From Shimia sp. Alg240-R146 (GTDB lineage Bacteria; Pseudomonadota; Alphaproteobacteria; Rhodobacterales; Rhodobacteraceae): a DNA stretch of 64,000 nucleotides. A program made the translations under genes and the position numbers. Under the pieces are notes generated by a model, which was not told the DNA's origin, made no database searches, and saw only the letters and a program-made list of their open reading frames with translations. The DNA lies in the NCBI RefSeq assembly GCF_947331465.1, contig NZ_CAMZOK010000001.1, forward strand, positions 1,612,001 through 1,676,000. The letters are read 5' to 3'. Shown piece by piece: positions 62,626-64,000 of this stretch. Each line of letters begins with the position of its first letter. The stretch's first letter is position 1.

Positions 62626-63510
62626 ATGGGCGACACCATCGACGGATCCTCTAACGCGGCGCTTAGCGCGCGGCCGGAAGGTCAACCAAAGAAAAAAGGC
62701 AGTCTGATCAGACGGCTGTTTTCGAAATCCGCAGAGATACCGGCGGCCAGCGATGGCACGCAGGTGACTCCCACTCCTGCACCCCAGTCACATGGCATGA
62801 TCAACCTGCGCCGTATGCGCGTGGAAGATGTGGCTGTGCCCAAGGCCGACATCGTGGCGGTGCCCAACTCCATCAGCGAAGCCGAGTTGTTGCAGGTGTT
62901 TCGGGACAGTGGAATGACCCGCTTGCCGGTGTATGATGGGACGTTGGACACGCCCATCGGGTTTGTTCACCTCAAAGATTTTGCCCTGCGGCACGGGTTC
63001 AACGGCGACGCGGGCAGTTTGAAAATCGATCAAATGTTGCGGCCTTTGCTATTTGTGCCGCCGTCCATGGCGATTGGCGTGCTCTTGGCCAAGATGCAGG
63101 CCGAGCGGCGCCACATGGCGCTGGTGATCGACGAATATGGCGGCGTGGACGGTCTGGCGACTATTGAAGACCTGATTGAACAGGTGATCGGCGAGATCGA
63201 AGACGAGCACGATGTTGAAGAGGCTGATTTCTGGGTACAAGAGCGCCCCGGAAGCTATCTGGCTTTGTCCAAAACCCCCCTGGAGGAATTTGAGGCTGCG
63301 ATTGGCCGCTCGCTGACACACCATGAGGACATTGACGGCGAGGAGATCGACACGCTTGGCGGGTTGGTCTTTATGCTGTGTGGCCACGTGCCTGCGCGCG
63401 GCGAAGTGGTGGAATTACCTGACGGTGTGGCCTTTGAGGTGGTGGATGCGGATCCGCGCAGGATCAAGCGCTTGCGGGTGCTATTGCCGACGGAAGCCGC
63501 CAATGGCTGA
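62626..63510 (+). CDS. corC: HlyC/CorC family protein (CBS domains)
   Basis: 294-residue cytoplasmic or membrane-associated protein. It lacks the CNNM transmembrane domain of full hemolysin-type proteins. Two CBS domains (MRVEDVAVPKADIVAVPNSI, MALVIDEYGGVDGLATIED) and the C-terminal CorC_HlyC region (EEIDTLGGLVFMLCGHVPARG) are seen. Implicated in Mg/Co homeostasis by family annotation; precise role uncertain. Its stop overlaps the lnt start by 8 nt. Confidence 0.93.
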   Translation: MGDTIDGSSNAALSARPEGQPKKKGSLIRRLFSKSAEIPAASDGTQVTPTPAPQSHGMINLRRMRVEDVAVPKADIVAVPNSISEAELLQVFRDSGMTRLPVYDGTLDTPIGFVHLKDFALRHGFNGDAGSLKIDQMLRPLLFVPPSMAIGVLLAKMQAERRHMALVIDEYGGVDGLATIEDLIEQVIGEIEDEHDVEEADFWVQERPGSYLALSKTPLEEFEAAIGRSLTHHEDIDGEEIDTLGGLVFMLCGHVPARGEVVELPDGVAFEVVDADPRRIKRLRVLLPTEAANG

Positions 63511-64000
63511 CAGCGCTGTTGTGCAGCGCTGGCGGGTGTCGGGCTGGAAGCAAGTAACGCTATGTGTGGTATTGGGCGCGCTGGGCGCGCTGGGACATCC
63601 CCCGTTTGATCTTTGGTTTTTGACTGTGGCCGCATTTGTTGCGGTGTTTGGATTGGCCTTGCGGTGTGAGAGCAATCGCGACTGGGCCAAAACCGGCTTC
63701 TGGTTCGGGTTTGGCTACTTTGCGGTGGCGCTGCACTGGATAGTCGAGCCGTTTCTGGTGGACGTGGCGCGACATGGATGGATGGCGCCGTTTGCTTTGG
63801 TGATGATGGCAGCGGGTGGGGCAGCATTCTGGGCTGTAGCGTTTGGCATCGCGGGTTGGTTGCGGCGTGGACTGGGCGGGGTTGCGGCCTTGGCTGTGGC
63901 GATGACCGCCACCGAGTTGCTGCGGGCCTATGTGTTGACCGGATTTCCATGGGCCATGCCGTCCTATGTGTTGGTCAACCAGATGGCAGGGCAGATGGCG
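63503..64000 (+). CDS. lnt: Apolipoprotein N-acyltransferase, 3' truncated by window end
   Basis: Only the first ~166 residues are present. ATG 63503 overlaps the corC stop. The start carries hydrophobic helices (VTLCVVLGALGALGHPPFDLWFL), then FGFGYFAVALHWIVEPFLVD, typical of the Lnt N-terminal membrane region (H-P-P and W-I-V-E/HWI motifs), and FPWAMPSYVLV. The nitrilase catalytic domain would follow outside the window. Lnt adds the third acyl chain to lipoproteins such as Pal. Position after corC matches the conserved phoH-ybeY-corC-lnt order. Confidence 0.93.
   Translation, partial: MADSAVVQRWRVSGWKQVTLCVVLGALGALGHPPFDLWFLTVAAFVAVFGLALRCESNRDWAKTGFWFGFGYFAVALHWIVEPFLVDVARHGWMAPFALVMMAAGGAAFWAVAFGIAGWLRRGLGGVAALAVAMTATELLRAYVLTGFPWAMPSYVLVNQMAGQMA

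Noticed and set aside
1..64000. tRNA, rRNA, CRISPR, transposon or prophage
   Set aside because: No cloverleaf-like tRNA, rRNA core sequence, regularly spaced direct repeats or transposase/phage structural gene was recognised.

Overview
The window reads as a contiguous piece of a chromosome from a GC-rich alphaproteobacterium, most probably a Rhodobacteraceae (Roseobacter-group) species. The evidence is the combination of an Irr-type Fur regulator beside fabA, a DUF1127 small protein, the xerC-DUF484-priA arrangement, ruvCAB, a tol-pal-cpoB-tilS-ftsH block, frequent TTG/GTG starts, and adjacent fhs and folD. I saw no rRNA, tRNA, CRISPR array, integrase of mobile type, transposase or phage gene. 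The species is inferred, not proven.

Layout. 1-8274 (+): end of a crotonase gene, a CoxG-like protein, an ABC-2 exporter pair, a tight operon of S49 peptidase, a 55-residue zinc-ribbon protein, a CaCA exchanger and a pteridine-reductase-like SDR, then uvrC. 8285-9906 (-): xerC and DUF484. 10096-16580 (+): priA, an MFS and a MATE transporter, prmA, and a one-TM protein. 16752-16940 (-): DUF1127. 17274-34908 (+): ruvC-ruvA-ruvB, a MazG-like pyrophosphohydrolase with an unknown partner, an MscS channel, ybgC-tolQ-tolR-tolA-tolB-pal-cpoB, tilS, ftsH, a truncated-looking SnoaL-like ORF, a MOSC protein, and the one-carbon genes fhs and folD.

34975-48460 is one long minus-strand block: a thioesterase, the ligase-associated nuclease/helicase pair pdeM and lhr under an ArsR-family regulator with the cysteine pair of the SqrR/BigR persulfide sensors, a three-gene set of Zn-alcohol dehydrogenase, unknown and enolase-superfamily enzyme, a Tet-type MFS pump, and a catabolic-looking run of two or three alpha/beta hydrolases (one PcaD-like), an EEP-family phosphatase/nuclease, a PLP dehydratase and a haloacid dehalogenase.

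48600-64000: FKBP isomerase and nitronate monooxygenase (+); fabI, fabB, a crotonase, a DUF3124 protein and fabA (-), where two unrelated genes separate fabA from fabB-fabI; irr and a quinone-reductase-like enzyme (+); an unknown membrane protein and a glycosyltransferase (-); miaB, an OmpA-family protein and a lipoprotein that share a 33-residue Cys/His/Trp module; then phoH-ybeY-corC-lnt, with lnt cut by the window end.

Functionally the window is mostly housekeeping: recombination and repair (uvrC, xerC, priA, ruvCAB, lhr/pdeM), envelope integrity (tol-pal, mscS, OmpA-like, lnt), tRNA/ribosome maturation (tilS, miaB, prmA, ybeY), unsaturated fatty-acid synthesis (fabA/B/I) and C1-folate metabolism (fhs, folD). 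I did not find a defence system or a plainly new multi-gene system. The most unusual signals are the structured leader of fhs, a 24-codon ORF translationally coupled to folD, the SqrR-like regulator upstream of lhr-pdeM, the split fab locus, and the shared module in the OmpA-like/lipoprotein pair.
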